Source: Telmatactis stephensoni (Eukaryota > Cnidaria > Anthozoa > Actiniaria > Isophelliidae). Taken from it: a stretch of DNA of 64,000 bases. Location: contig JALIZF010001419.1 in assembly GCA_029948255.1 (NCBI GenBank), positions 186,501 through 250,500 on the forward strand, given 5' to 3'. The notes below the pieces were generated by a model. It was not told where the DNA came from and did not search any database. It worked only from the letters and a program-made list of their open reading frames with translations. A program made the translations under genes and the position numbers. This document shows, piece by piece, positions 31,294-44,960 of the stretch (position 1 is its first letter; each line of letters starts with the position of its first letter).

Positions 31294-31627
31294 ATATATA
31301 TTTATATATATTCCCTTTTGATTTAAAATATCTAGTCTTGTACGTGTATTTCCTGTAACTTTTTAGTAAATCTATTCAATAACTATATATTTATTCCTTT
31401 TTGACAATTTATATGATATATATTTTTTGTACAGATAGTTCAATTATCAGCCCTTCCATCTTATAAAAGTATTTTTTCCTACCTGTTTCTAGGTTGCAAG
31501 AGCTAGTTTAACCCCTAGGGTTGTTCTCTTGCAACCTCCACATTTTTTTTGTGTGTAAAATATTATATTATTGTTTTAAATGTAGAATGTGAAAATAAAG
31601 AACCTTTGAACCTTTGAACCTTTGAAC
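31294..31627 (+). other. 3' untranslated end of the LINE with hairpin and octamer tail
   Basis: This segment repeats sequence seen before the nested insertion (CTGTAACTTTTAGTAAAT at about 30131 and again at about 31352). A stem GGTTGCAAGAG...CTCTTGCAACC lies at about 31493-31537. The tail is AATAAAGAACCTTTGAAC plus further CTTTGAAC copies. Short tandem tails are usual for CR1/L2-group LINEs. Confidence 0.75.
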
Positions 31628-32965
31628 GATACAGCAATACCACGATACAGCAATACAACGGATACAAGGCGATACAACGAATACAGGCGATACGAACGAT
31701 ACAGGCGATTACAGGATACAACATACAGGCGAATACGAACGATACAGGCGATACGAACGATACGAGGCGATAGCCAACGCTACAGGCGATAGACAGCGAT
31801 ACAGGCTATAGCAGGCGGATACAGGCGATACAACGATACAGGCGATACAACGATACAGGCGATACAGCGATACAGGCGATACAACGATACAGGCGATACA
31901 GCATACAACGATACAGGCGATACAACGATACAGGCGATACAACGATACAGGCGATACAACGATACAGGCGCATATACAACGATACAGGCGATACAACGAT
32001 ACAGGCGCATACAACGATACAGCGCATAACAATCGATACAGCAATACATCGATACAAGCAATTACATCGATACATAATACAACAATACAGACGATAAAGC
32101 AATACAACGATTACGGCCATCACAACGATACAGCAATACAATACAGCAATACGACGATACAGCAATACAATACAGCAATACGACGATACAGCAATACAAT
32201 ACAGTAATACCACGATACAGCAATACGACGATACAGTAATACCACGATACAGCAATACCATGATACAGCAATACCATGATACAGCAATACCACGATACAG
32301 CAATACCACGATACAGCAATACTACGATACAGCAATACGATGATACAGCAATACAACGATACAGCAATACAACGATACAGCAATATAACGATACAGCAGT
32401 ACAACGATACAGCAATACAACGATACAGCAATACCACGATACAGTAATACCACGATACAGCAATATGACGACATTACAGCAATACGACAATACAGCAATA
32501 CAACGATACAGCAATACAATACAGCAATACCACGATGCAGCAGTACCACGATACAGCAATACCACGATACAGAATACAATACAGCAATACGACGATACAG
32601 TAATACGACGCCGGATACAGTAATACGACGATACAGCAATACCACGATATAGCAATACAACGATACATGCGGATGTACAGGCAGGATACAAAGATAAACA
32701 AGACAGAGGCGATACAACGAAACATACAAAAAACAAAAACAGGGCGGATACAAAAAATAACAAAATATACAAAAATGACATACAGGCGATACAAACGATA
32801 CAGGCGATACAACGATACAGGCGCTACATAACTGATACAGGTGATACAACGATACAGGCGATACAAGATACAACGATACAGGCGATACAAACGATACAGG
32901 GCGATACAACGATACAGCAATACAACGATACAGCAATACGACAATACAGCAATACGACATTAATC
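31617..32965. repeat. GATACAGCAATAC-type minisatellite, right block
   Basis: Same unit vocabulary as 19258-21494: CGATACAGCAATACCACG, AGGCGATACAACGATAC. It is degenerate near 32660-32790. The reading frames through it are artefacts. It is the continuation of the left block, displaced by the LINE. Confidence 0.95.
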
Positions 32966-34930
32966 CCCACTGGAAGTTTGTTAGGTATGTGGTCAGATGA
33001 ATGCAAAGATCCAAATACAAATTGGATAACAAATTAAATGTGTAAGTTTAGCCCCCCCCCAAAAAAAAACAAAAAACAAAAACAAAAAAAAACCGTATGC
33101 TTATAATACCAAAAGTGGTGATCAAGTTGTCAAGTGAAAAGGAATGACTCTGATGCCAAAAACAGAAAAGTTTCTTCAAATAAGTACAATGTTAAAGTTA
33201 TTACAGATGGATCATATTATCTTTAAATATGTTATTAACCTTATCATTTTTCATTTACTTATATTATTGTTATGTATTTCCTTTTTTACAAATGTTAATG
33301 TATATATAGTTTTATTACTGGCCTGCCTCGATTAGTTTCCTTTACTATTTGCAGCCCAGTAGAGTAATGTAAATCTGTATTGTTTTCTATAAATAAAAAT
33401 TGACCTTGACCTTGATCAGTTTAGACAAAGTTCCAGTTGAATATGACAAATCCAATGTACGAGATAGAAAATCGAAACAAAGGCAGAAGAATATTCCATC
33501 TTGTAAAAGCATTTTAAAAAGATGAAATAAAGGTTGTGGATAAAACTTTTAATAATTTGTTTGAAGGTTTGTGTATATTAATACTTTTAATAATCTCCTG
33601 TCAGTCTTGCTATGTTTTTCAGACCCAGTCATTGTATTGACTCTGCAGTTGTTCACAATTCTAATGAATAGAAAGCAAATTGAAGCCCACCTAATGCTCC
33701 AAAACTGCTTTGATCCATACAAGTAAACCATATATTATTGTCCTTCTAACAGACTAGATATTGCAGAACATAACATTTTGATTGTTTAGTCTTCATAATT
33801 ATGGTTTTGTATGTTTTCATGTGGAATACAGTAGGCAGTACTGAATGTTCCTTATACTTATGCAAGTATTGTCTTGGTTTATTTTGAGTGCAAAACAACA
33901 GTTCTCTAGCTCTTAAATGTTATTAGATGCAAATTGAAGAAAGATATAGAAAATCAATTATTTGGCATACAAAATAGAAAGATCACAAGGAATACAGCAT
34001 TTCCAATTTAGATTGAAGATCAGATTTCTGAACAACTCTACTTTACATGCAAGTAACTGCACCTTTTTGCTGTCAATTTCTTTATTGAAAATATTATAGA
34101 CCTAAACTTGAGCTGTAATTACACAGAGAGAATGAAATATATTTTCAATGAAAAGGGAAGTTAATTTTAAAACTGCCTAATTACTGTAATTAACGATCCG
34201 ATTACACGTGTTAGAATCAGTTTTTTGAAGTTTTTGTACCAAACGTTTGAATATTGGGCAGTTTTACCACAGAAATATTTATTTTTCAATATTCATAAAT
34301 TCTAAATGAAAAATACATCGTCTAATAGGTACAAGATACGTTTTAGCATCACATTTTCTTTTATTATGCATGTCCTTTACCCGGCTTGAAACGTTTTTCT
34401 TCAGTTATTGTCTTTCAAAGCATAAAAGTCCTTTTCGTTCAAATTTTGCAGACAACTCTTGTTTTCCAACTTTGGAGGGATTGTTAAGCAGTTCTACCAA
34501 AGGCATCTTTACGAAACGCGACATACATAATCATCAATGACTCAGTTATACGAGGAACTTTTTTGAAGCTACAAATCCATCAACAGAGTCTACCAGCCTT
34601 GAAAATGTTCGTTGAGTTTTTCGTCTTTCAAGCAGTATTTGAAACGACACAGTTACGAAAAAAAATCCAAACGTACGATTTCTTTGCTCAAAAACGTTGA
34701 GATTCATAAAGATGAATGTCCGTGAAAATCTTCAAATTTTTATGAGGTTTTCAGAAATATACTTGGAAGTTTTTGGTGTAAAAACTGCAAGCAAACCTGC
34801 TGAAATCTCCTTCTTTTACCGCCATGTTGAAGCTATGCCACGCCACCGTGACGTCGCATCGCAGACATCACTGTACCCGTGACTGCGATAGCAGAACAGT
34901 ATTTTACCACACGGCTCACAGCAAGGCTCA
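32966..34930. other. Non-coding AT-rich stretch
   Basis: No gene is recognised. A C9/A9 tract lies near 33052-33090. At 33385-33420 the sequence AATAAAAATTGACCTTGACCTTGATC looks like the polyadenylation signal and short-repeat tail of another LINE, of which only about 280 bp upstream might belong to the element. From 33430 to 34810 I see only unique-looking DNA. Confidence 0.45.
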
Positions 34931-35978
34931 TTACTCGTGCCCAGGCCTTTAAGCCGGGAACGAGTTATAAACTGCAAATGTTTTTTTTTTCTTCTGATTT
35001 CGTCTCGAGAACAGGCCATTCTTGCGCAATCGGTGACGTGTGCACTCCTGATTGGTTAAGAGCGTAAGAAACAATGCCCTTCATTCATCACCTTTGAGCG
35101 CGTGCAAACTCTTCGTAGTGAAGGCAAGCCAGGAATTTTAGGAATGCAAGATGTCCGACTTCAAAGATAAGCTTTCAGGGACAGGCTTTTCCTACAGTAG
35201 AACAATGTAATTTGGAGCTTTTAACTCGAGATATACCTATATACATATAAGAGCTTCAGAATAAGCTGTTATTTTGAGCTTCATCTCCAATACTTTGACC
35301 AAATATCGAACTCTACTGAAATGGAGTACTTGGAACAATGCCCTCGCGATAAAGACTATTTCCTATGAGCTGGAAATCTACGAATTTCTCATCCTACATG
35401 TTGCTAAACGAACATACATAGAAGCAAGTCAATTATATTCCTCATTCAAGCATTCAAGAGATCTTGAGAGGTTTTTGTACTGAATTTTAATATCAAAACA
35501 GTTCTGGAGCATATTGCATGGAACTTGACCTTGTATTTGTCACGTAACGCCTATTATTCATGTATAAAACATCCGAAACATGAACGAAAAAATAAACGAT
35601 TTGTTATATATTGTGTCAAAAACGCCGTCATTGTAGAAGTCTTTACAGCAAACAGTTTAAATATATAGTGAAATAAAAAGTTGAATAAACTGGTATATTC
35701 GCAGGTAATATTTTTGCATGTCGGAGTACCCATGCATGATAATAGAAAAACAAAGGCAAACACTAATAGCTGCTGACAGACAAATCGACTAATCAGATAT
35801 TCTTTAGTTTTAATAAGTTAGCCGATTCAAAAAAAGGTCTTTATGTTACCGTTAACTATTTCCCGGAATGGTGAAGAATGCGTGAAACGGCTCGAGAAAG
35901 AGTACGAATGGGGCCGGTCATTGGGGCCTCTCCTAAAAGGGGCTCCCAGGGCACGAGTGAACGCACGTGTGCGTCTAG
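34931..35978 (+). mobile_element. ACTCGTGCCC-ended foldback-type repeat, copy 1
   Basis: It starts TTACTCGTGCCCAGGCC and ends CCAGGGCACGAGTGAACGC followed by ACGTGTGCGTCTAG. The ends are an inverted repeat of about 13 bp, ACTCGTGCCC(A/T)GG, and the right end adds a self-complementary CGCACGTGTGCG block. The interior has no coding sequence. Landmarks: TTTAACTCGAGATATACCT, TTCAAGCATTCAAGAGATC, CGTGAAACGGCTCG. No target duplication was identified. Confidence 0.75.
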
Positions 35979-36689
35979 TTTCTGCCTAGATTACAACACT
36001 ATAGCACAGTTTGTACAATCCAGATGCCGACTTACATATATGCAAATTGTTAGATGTTGAACTCACGGTTAAAATATTGACCCCCATAAGAGTCCTAGTT
36101 GAAGAAATTTGTGATCGGGCACGTACAGGGGTCAGACGAAGGGTAATTCATGCTCAGTCGAGTGTTTTGATGGACAATTGCCTAAGTATCGTTTCCTTTG
36201 ATGATTGCGACGGTTAACCACGGCCACGGTTAACCAAGACTCCCATAAAGAGATACAGTAAATTAGTGTATTTAAACAACGGTTAATCTGGTTAACCGTG
36301 TGACGTCACGAGCGGATTTTTTAAGCTGAAAGCGCAAAAGAAAACTCGATATACAGCCGCTTGATACTGCAAACAAGTTTTATACTACAAGACAGGCCTA
36401 ATCTTTAGTGTTGCTCTTCTAATGTTATACGTTTTATAGCAATTCGTTAAAATATCGGCGTCATTTATCAACATAATGGCGTGACGCTGGAAATTGGTTT
36501 AACAGCTTGAAATTGGTTTAACAGCCGACAGGATATATAATTATGAAACCTGTCATACTCTAAACTACATCTTCTAGTTTTGAAACTTTTCACATTTATT
36601 ATTAGTGTTTTTGTTGTTCTTGTTGTGCTCCAAAAGCTTTTTGAAACTAATTTATCGTTATTGGCCTTGCGTGTATATCCATTCCTAAA
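35979..36689. other. Non-coding spacer before the satellite
   Basis: No gene is seen. A cluster of GGTTAACC half-sites (CGGTTAACCACGG, CACGGTTAACCAAG, CTGGTTAACCGTG) lies at about 36207-36301, and a tandem GAAATTGGTTTAACAGC pair lies near 36490-36525. Confidence 0.45.
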
Positions 36690-39600
36690 AATGTATGCCG
36701 GGCGAATGGAGAATACAAAATCAACGCATGTTCTTTTTTAGAGTATACACTTTCTTAGAGTTCAGTGATTCACTATTAACATATGTTAAATTATTGTGTC
36801 GGGCATACACTTGTAAAAAAAAGCGAGATAACGACAAGCTACTTGGGTATATTTTTTATTTCCAAACGATAAATGTAATATTTCGCTTCCATATATTTCG
36901 GATGATAGCCGAAATATCATATTTATCGTTTGGAAATAAAAAATATGAACAAGTTGCTTCTCGTTATGGAGAAACAATCGTCAAGCTCAAAACAGATCGA
37001 AACCTTGTCAGATCTTAGTGCTGAAATCGGCAATCAATTCAGGTCCCCAGATTGCAACAGGGCCGGGTGAATGGAGAATACAAAATCAATGAATGTTCTT
37101 TTTTAGAGTATACACTTTCTTAGAGTTCAGTGATTCACTGTTAACATATGTTAAAATATTGAGTTGGGCATACAATCGTAAAAAAACACGAGTGTACGAC
37201 AAGCTACTTGTTTATATTTTTATTTCCAAACAATAAATGTAATATTTCGCTACCATATATTTGGAGGCCCAAAATATCATATTTATCGTTTGGATATCAA
37301 AAATATGAACAACTGGCTTCTCGTTATGGAGAAATAATCGTCAAGCTCAAAACAGATCGAAACCTTGTCAGATCTTAGTGCTGAAATCGGCAATCAATTC
37401 AGGTCCCCAGATTGCCGGGTGAATGGAAAATACAAAAATCAATGCATGTTCTTTTTTAGAATATATAATTTCTTAGAGTTCAGTGATCCACTTATTAACG
37501 GCATATGTTCAAATATTAATTCGGGCATACACTTGTAAAAAAACGATATAACGAGAAGCTACTTCTTTTTATTTTTTCTTTCCAAACGATAAATATAATA
37601 TTTCGCTACCATATATTTCGGATGATAGCCGAAATATCATATTTATCGTTTGGAAATCAAAAATATGAACAAGTGGCTTCTCGTTATGGAGAAACAATCG
37701 TCAAGCTCAAAACAGAACGAAACCTTGTCAGATCTTAGTGCTGAAATGGGCAATCAATTCAGGTCCCCAGATTGCCGGGTGAACATATCGAGATGTTATC
37801 AGATCTCAGTGCTCGAATCGACATTCAATTCAGGTCCCCAGATTGCAACAGGGCCGGGTGAATGGAGAATACAAAATCAGCAAATGTTCTTTTTTAGAGT
37901 ATACACTTTCTTAGAGTTCAGTGATTCACTATTAACATATGTTAAAATATTGAGTTGGGCATACAATCGTAAAAAAACACGAGTTAACGACAAGCTACTT
38001 GTTTATATTTTTTCTTTCCAAACGATAAATACAATATTTCGCTACCATATATTTGGAGGCCGAAATATCATATTTATCGTTTGTAAATCAAAAATATGAA
38101 CAAGTGGCTTCTCGTTATGGAGAAACAATCGTCAAGCTCAAAACAGATCGAAACCTTGTCAGATCTTAGTGCTGAAATGGGCAATCAATTCAGGTCCCCA
38201 GATTGCCGGGTGAATGGAAAATACAAAAATCAATGCATGTTCTTTTTTAGAATATACAATTTCTTAGAGTTCAGTGATCCACTTATTAACGGCATATGTT
38301 CAAATATTAATTCGGGCATACACTTGTAAAAAAAACCGATATAACGAGAAGCTACTTCTTTTTATTTTATATTTTATTTCCAAACGATAAATATAATATT
38401 TCGCTTCCATATATTTCGGATGATAGCCGAAATATCATATATTTATCGTTTGGAAATCAAAAATATGAACAAGTGGCTTCTCGTTATGGAGAAACAATCG
38501 TCAAGCTCAAAACAGATCGAAACCTTGTCGGATCTTAGTGCTGAAATGGGCAATCAATTCAGGTCCCCAGATTACAACAGGGCTGATAACATATCGAGAT
38601 GTTATCAGATCTCAGTGCTCTAATCGACATTCAATTCAGGTCCCCAGATTGCAACAGGGCCGGGTGAATGGAGAATACAAAATCAACGGATGTTCTTTTT
38701 TAGAGTATACACTTTCTTAGAGTTCAGTGATTCACTATTAACATATGTTAAATTATTGTGTCGGGCATACACTTGTAAACTGAAAAAAAAGCGAGATAAC
38801 GACAAGCTACTTGGGTATATTTTTTATTTCCTTTTTCCAAACGATAAATGTAATATTTCGCTTCCATATATTTCGGATGATAGCCGAAATATCATATATT
38901 TATCGTTTGTAAATCGGCATAAATATGAACAAGTTGCTTCTCGTTATGGAGAAATAATTGTCAAGCTCAAAACAGATCGAAACCTTGTCAGATCTTAGTG
39001 CTGAAATGGGCAATCAATTCAGGTCCCCAGATTGCATCAGGGCCGGGTGAATGGCAAATACAAAATCATCGCATGTTCTTTTTTAGAGTATACACTTTTT
39101 TAGAGTTCAGTGATTCACTGTTAACATATGTTAAAATATTGAGTTGGGCATACAATCGTAAAAAAACACGAGTGTACGACAAGCTACTTGTTTATATTTT
39201 TATTTCCAAACGATAAATATAATATTTCGCTACCATATATTTGGAGGCCCAAAATATCATATTTATCGTTTGGATATCAAAAATATGAACAACTGGCTTC
39301 TCGTTATGGAGAAATAATCGTCAAGCTCAAAACAGATCGAAACCTTGTCAGATCTTAGTGCTGAAATCGGCAATCAATTCAGGTCCCCAGATTGCCGGGT
39401 GAATGGAAAATACAAAAATCAATGCATGTTCTTTTTTAGAATATATAATTTCTTAGAGTTCAGTGATCCACTTATTAACGGCATATGTTCAAATATTAAT
39501 TCGGGCATACACTTGTAAAAAAACGATATAACGAGAAGCTACTTCTTTTTATTTTTTATTTCCAAACGATAAATATAATATTTCGCTACCATATATTTCG

Positions 39601-42600
39601 GATGATAGCCGAAATATCATATTTATCGTTTGGAAATCAAAAATATGAACAAGTGGCTTCTCGTTATGGAGAAACAATCGTCAAGCTCAAAACAGATCGA
39701 AACCTTGTCAGATCTTAGTGCTGAAATGGGCAATCAATTCAGGTCCCCAGATTACAACAGGGCTGATAACATATCGAGATGTTATCAGATCTCAGTGCTC
39801 TAATCGACATTCAATTCAGGTCCCCAGATTGCAACAGGGCCGGGTGAATGGAGAATACAAAATCAACGGATGTTCTTTTTTAGAGTATACACTTTCTTAG
39901 AGTTCAGTGATTCACTATTAACATATGTTAAATTATTGTGTCGGGCATACACTTGTAAACTGAAAAAAAAGCGAGATAACGACAAGCTACTTGGGTATAT
40001 TTTTTATTTCCTTTTTCCAAACGATAAATGTAATATTTCGCTTCCATATATTTCGGATGATAGCCGAAATATCATATTTATCGTTTGGAAATCAAAAATA
40101 TGAACAAGTGGCTTCTCGTTATGGAGAAACAATCGTCAAGCTCAAAACAGATCGAAACCTTGTCAGATCTTAGTGCTGAAATGGGCAATCAATTCAGGTC
40201 CCCAGATTACAACAGGGCTGATAACATATCGAGATGTTATCAGATCTCAGTGCTCTAATCGACATTCAATTCAGGTCCCCAGATTGCAACAGGGCCGGGT
40301 GAATGGAGAATACAAAATCAACGGATGTTCTTTTTTAGAGTATACACTTTCTTAGAGTTCAGTGATTCACTATTAACATATGTTAAATTATTGTGTCGGG
40401 CATACACTTGTAAACTGAAAAAAAAAGCGAGATAACGACAAGCTACTTGGGTATATTTTTTATTTCCTTTTTCCAAACGATAAATGTAATATTTCGCTTC
40501 CATATATTTCGGATGATAGCCGAAATATCATATATTTATCGTTTGTAAATCGGCATAAATATGAACAAGTTGCTTCTCGTTATGGAGAAATAATTGTCAA
40601 GCTCAAAACAGATCGAAACCTTGTCAGATCTTAGTGCTGAAATGGGCAATCAATTCAGGTCCCCAGATTGCATCAGGGCCGGGTGAATGGCAAATACAAA
40701 ATCATCGCATGTTCTTTTTTAGAGTATACACTTTTTTAGAGTTCAGTGATTCACTGTTAACATATGTTAAAATATTGAGTTGGGCATACAATCGTAAAAA
40801 AACACGAGTGTACGACAAGCTACTTGTTTATATTTTTATTTCCAAACGATAAATATAATATTTCGCTACCATATATTTGGAGGCCCAAAATATCATATTT
40901 ATCGTTTGGATATCAAAAATATGAACAACTGGCTTCTCGTTATGGAGAAATAATCGTCAAGCTCAAAACAGATCGAAACCTTGTCAGATCTTAGTGCTGA
41001 AATCGGCAATCAATTCAGGTCCCCAGATTGCCGGGTGAATGGAAAATACAAAAATCAATGCATGTTCTTTTTTAGAATATATAATTTCTTAGAGTTCAGT
41101 GATCCACTTATTAACGGCATATGTTCAAATATTAATTCGGGCATACACTTGTAAAAAAACGATATAACGAGAAGCTACTTCTTTTTATTTTTTCTTTCCA
41201 AACGATAAATATAATATTTCGCTACCATATATTTCGGATGATAGCCGAAATATCATATTTATCGTTTGGAAATCAAAAATATGAACAAGTGGCTTCTCGT
41301 TATGGAGAAACAATCGTCAAGCTCAAAACAGATCGAAACCTTGTCAGATCTTAGTGCTGAAATGGGCAATCAATTCAGGTCCCCAGATTACAACAGGGCT
41401 GATAACATATCGAGATGTTATCAGATCTCAGTGCTCTAATCGACATTCAATTCAGGTCCCCAGATTGCAACAGGGCCGGGTGAATGGAGAATACAAAATC
41501 AACGGATGTTCTTTTTTAGAGTATACACTTTCTTAGAGTTCAGTGATTCACTATTAACATATGTTAAATTATTGTGTCGGGCATACACTTGTAAACTGAA
41601 AAAAAAAGCGAGATAACGACAAGCTACTTGGGTATATTTTTTATTTCCTTTTTCCAAACGATAAATGTAATATTTCGCTTCCATATATTTCGGATGATAG
41701 CCGAAATATCATATATTTATCGTTTGTAAATCGGCATAAATATGAACAAGTTGCTTCTCGTTATGGAGAAATAATTGTCAAGCTCAAAACAGATCGAAAC
41801 CTTGTCAGATCTTAGTGCTGAAATGGGCAATCAATTCAGGTCCCCAGATTGCATCAGGGCCGGGTGAATGGCAAATACAAAATCATCGCATGTTCTTTTT
41901 TAGAGTATACACTTTTTTAGAGTTCAGTGATTCACTGTTAACATATGTTAAAATATTGAGTTGGGCATACAATCGTAAAAAAACACGAGTGTACGACAAG
42001 CTACTTGTTTATATTTTTATTTCCAAACGATAAATATAATATTTCGCTACCATATATTTGGAGGCCCAAAATATCATATTTATCGTTTGGATATCAAAAA
42101 TATGAACAACTGGCTTCTCGTTATGGAGAAATAATCGTCAAGCTCAAAACAGATCGAAACCTTGTCAGATCTTAGTGCTGAAATCGGCAATCAATTCAGG
42201 TCCCCAGATTGCCGGGTGAATGGAAAATACAAAAATCAATGCATGTTCTTTTTTAGAATATATAATTTCTTAGAGTTCAGTGATCCACTTATTAACGGCA
42301 TATGTTCAAATATTAATTCGGGCATACACTTGTAAAAAAACGATATAACGAGAAGCTACTTCTTTTTATTTTTTATTTCCAAACGATAAATATAATATTT
42401 CGCTACCATATATTTCGGATGATAGCCGAAATATCATATTTATCGTTTGGAAATCAAAAATATGAACAAGTGGCTTCTCGTTATGGAGAAACAATCGTCA
42501 AGCTCAAAACAGATCGAAACCTTGTCAGATCTTAGTGCTGAAATGGGCAATCAATTCAGGTCCCCAGATTACAACAGGGCTGATAACATATCGAGATGTT

Positions 42601-44640
42601 ATCAGATCTCAGTGCTCTAATCGACATTCAATTCAGGTCCCCAGATTGCAACAGGGCCGGGTGAATGGAGAATACAAAATCAACGGATGTTCTTTTTTAG
42701 AGTATACACTTTCTTAGAGTTCAGTGATTCACTATTAACATATGTTAAATTATTGTGTCGGGCATACACTTGTAAACTGAAAAAAAAGCGAGATAACGAC
42801 AAGCTACTTGGGTATATTTTTTATTTCCTTTTTCCAAACGATAAATGTAATATTTCGCTTCCATATATTTCGGATGATAGCCGAAATATCATATATTTAT
42901 CGTTTGTAAATCGGCATAAATATGAACAAGTTGCTTCTCGTTATGGAGAAATAATTGTCAAGCTCAAAACAGATCGAAACCTTGTCAGATCTTAGTGCTG
43001 AAATGGGCAATCAATTCAGGTCCCCAGATTGCATCAGGGCCGGGTGAATGGCAAATACAAAATCATCGCATGTTCTTTTTTAGAGTATACACTTTTTTAG
43101 AGTTCAGTGATTCACTGTTAACATATGTTAAAATATTGAGTTGGGCATACAATCGTAAAAAAACACGAGTGTACGACAAGCTACTTGTTTATATTTTTAT
43201 TTCCAAACGATAAATATAATATTTCGCTACCATATATTTGGAGGCCCAAAATATCATATTTATCGTTTGGATATCAAAAATATGAACAACTGGCTTCTCG
43301 TTATGGAGAAATAATCGTCAAGCTCAAAACAGATCGAAACCTTGTCAGATCTTAGTGCTGAAATCGGCAATCAATTCAGGTCCCCAGATTGCCGGGTGAA
43401 TGGAAAATACAAAAATCAATGCATGTTCTTTTTTAGAATATATAATTTCTTAGAGTTCAGTGATCCACTTATTAACGGCATATGTTCAAATATTAATTCG
43501 GGCATACACTTGTAAAAAAACGATATAACGAGAAGCTACTTCTTTTTATTTTTTATTTCCAAACGATAAATATAATATTTCGCTACCATATATTTCGGAT
43601 GATAGCCGAAATATCATATTTATCGTTTGGAAATCAAAAATATGAACAAGTGGCTTCTCGTTATGGAGAAACAATCGTCAAGCTCAAAACAGAACGAAAC
43701 CTTGTCAGATCTTAGTGCTGAAATGGGCAATCAATTCAGGTCCCCAGATTGCCGGGTGAACATATCGAGATGTTATCAGATCTCAGTGCTCCAATCGACA
43801 TTCAATTCAGGTCCCCAGATTGCAACAGGGCCGGGTGAATGGAGAATACAAAATCAGCAAATGTTCTTTTTTAGAGTATACACTTTCTTAGAGTTCAGTG
43901 ATTCACTATTAACATATGTTAAAATATTGAGTTGGGCATACAATCGTAAAAAAACACGAGTTAACGACAAGCTACTTGGGTATATTTTTTCTTTCCAAAC
44001 GATAAATACAATATTTCGCTACCATATATTTGGAGGCCGAAATATCATATTTGTCGTTTGTAAATCAAAAATATGGACAAGTGGCCTCTCGTTATGGAGT
44101 AATAATCGTCAAGCTCAAAACAGATCGAAACCTTGTCAGATCTTAGTGCTGAAATGGGCAATCAATTCAGGTCCCCAGATTGCCGGGTGAACATATCGAG
44201 ATGTTATCAGATCTCAGTGCTCGAATCGACATTCAATTCAGGTCCCCAGATTGCAACAGGGCACATAAAAGATCGAAATCGGCTTATCAGATCTCTATTC
44301 TCAAATAGGCAATCAATTCAAGTCCCCAGATTGCTATAGGGCCGGGTCAATGGAAAATACTAAATCACCGAATAATGTTTATAAGAGTATACACTTTCTT
44401 AGAGTTCATTGATCCGGCACTTTTATAATATTTTATTGCTGAAAAAAATTCTTAAACTATTCAATATCCTTTTGAGCGGAAAAAATAGTCGTCAAGCTTA
44501 TGACAGAACGAAATTTTACCAGATCTCAGTGCTCGAATCGACAATCACTTCCGGTTCCCATATTGCAACAGGGCTCATAACAGATCGAAATCGGCTAGTT
44601 ATGGCAGCGTATAGCGACGTGCCGGACTCACTCAAGTAAC
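36690..44640. repeat. Satellite with a higher-order repeat of about 1181 bp
   Basis: The basic monomer is about 360 bp and carries CAATCAATTCAGGTCCCCAG. That motif recurs near 40195, 40272, 40658, 41019, 41376, 41453, 41838, 42199, 42558, 42636, 43018, 43378 and 43738. From 40195 the spacing 77-386-361-357 repeats, which is a higher-order unit of 1180-1182 bp. Three consecutive units (40195-43738) are nearly identical; another lies at 38560-39742, followed by a shortened unit of about 453 bp. The edges (36690-38500, 43740-44640) are more diverged, as in alpha-satellite-like arrays. Reading frames of 60-187 codons are by-products of the repeats. Confidence 0.95.
37584..37653. repeat. Conserved stem-loop within each satellite monomer (example)
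   Basis: CCAAACGATAAATATAATAT followed by TTCGCTA pairs with TAGCCGAAATATCATATTTA plus TCGTTTGG, giving a stem of about 27 bp with one mismatch and one bulge around a loop of about 17 nt. It recurs in about 20 monomers of the array and in the outlier at 49085-49155. Confidence 0.9.
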
Positions 44641-44960
44641 ACAAACAAATCCTCTAGTGTCACGATTATGCGATTTATTGCTTCTCTTGAGAGGTCGACT
44701 GAAATACAATCAGTGACCGTGTAAATCAACTAAGTAAGGCACTTACATTGGTTACATTGGTAAATGGTATCCTAAATTATTCTATGTTTAACCATGAATT
44801 ACATATACGCTAACTGGCGATTACATGAGATTATCTTACAATCAACAATAGTACGCTAAATGGTACATGGAAATACATAATTGTACAAATTACACGGAGA
44901 TCAATATTCTAACAATAGATGATTTGCTATACCTGATTATTACGATGAAATCATTGAAAA
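44641..44960. other. Spacer between satellite and foldback repeats
   Basis: No gene or known repeat. Unique-looking AT-rich DNA up to the first CTAGACGCACACGTGCG terminus. Confidence 0.4.

Larger units (their letters stand above)
21495..31627 (+). mobile_element. CR1/L2-like LINE inserted in the minisatellite, carrying two nested elements
   Basis: It begins directly in the array (CAACGATA then TATTATCAAAG) and ends with AAAATAAAGAACCTTTGAAC and repeats of CTTTGAAC before the array resumes. ORF1 has a coiled coil and an RNA-binding region. ORF2 has a PHD-type finger, an endonuclease and a reverse transcriptase. Nested inside are a gypsy element (23570-27891) and a 1.1-kb TIR element (30175-31293). 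Removing both leaves about 4.7 kb. Several frameshifts and stops show that this copy is dead. ACGATA on both sides could be a target duplication, but inside a repeat this proves little. Confidence 0.9.

Noticed and set aside
31709..33032. Similar frames in the right minisatellite block
   Set aside because: Same repeat artefact as in the left block.
36690..44640. Frames of 60-187 codons in the higher-order satellite
   Set aside because: They follow the repeat period, change length with monomer variants and have no domain.
36690..44640. CRISPR-like array or self-cleaving ribozyme repeats
   Set aside because: The monomers are 360 bp without spacer/repeat alternation, the context is eukaryotic, and no CUGAnGA...GAAA hammerhead core was found.
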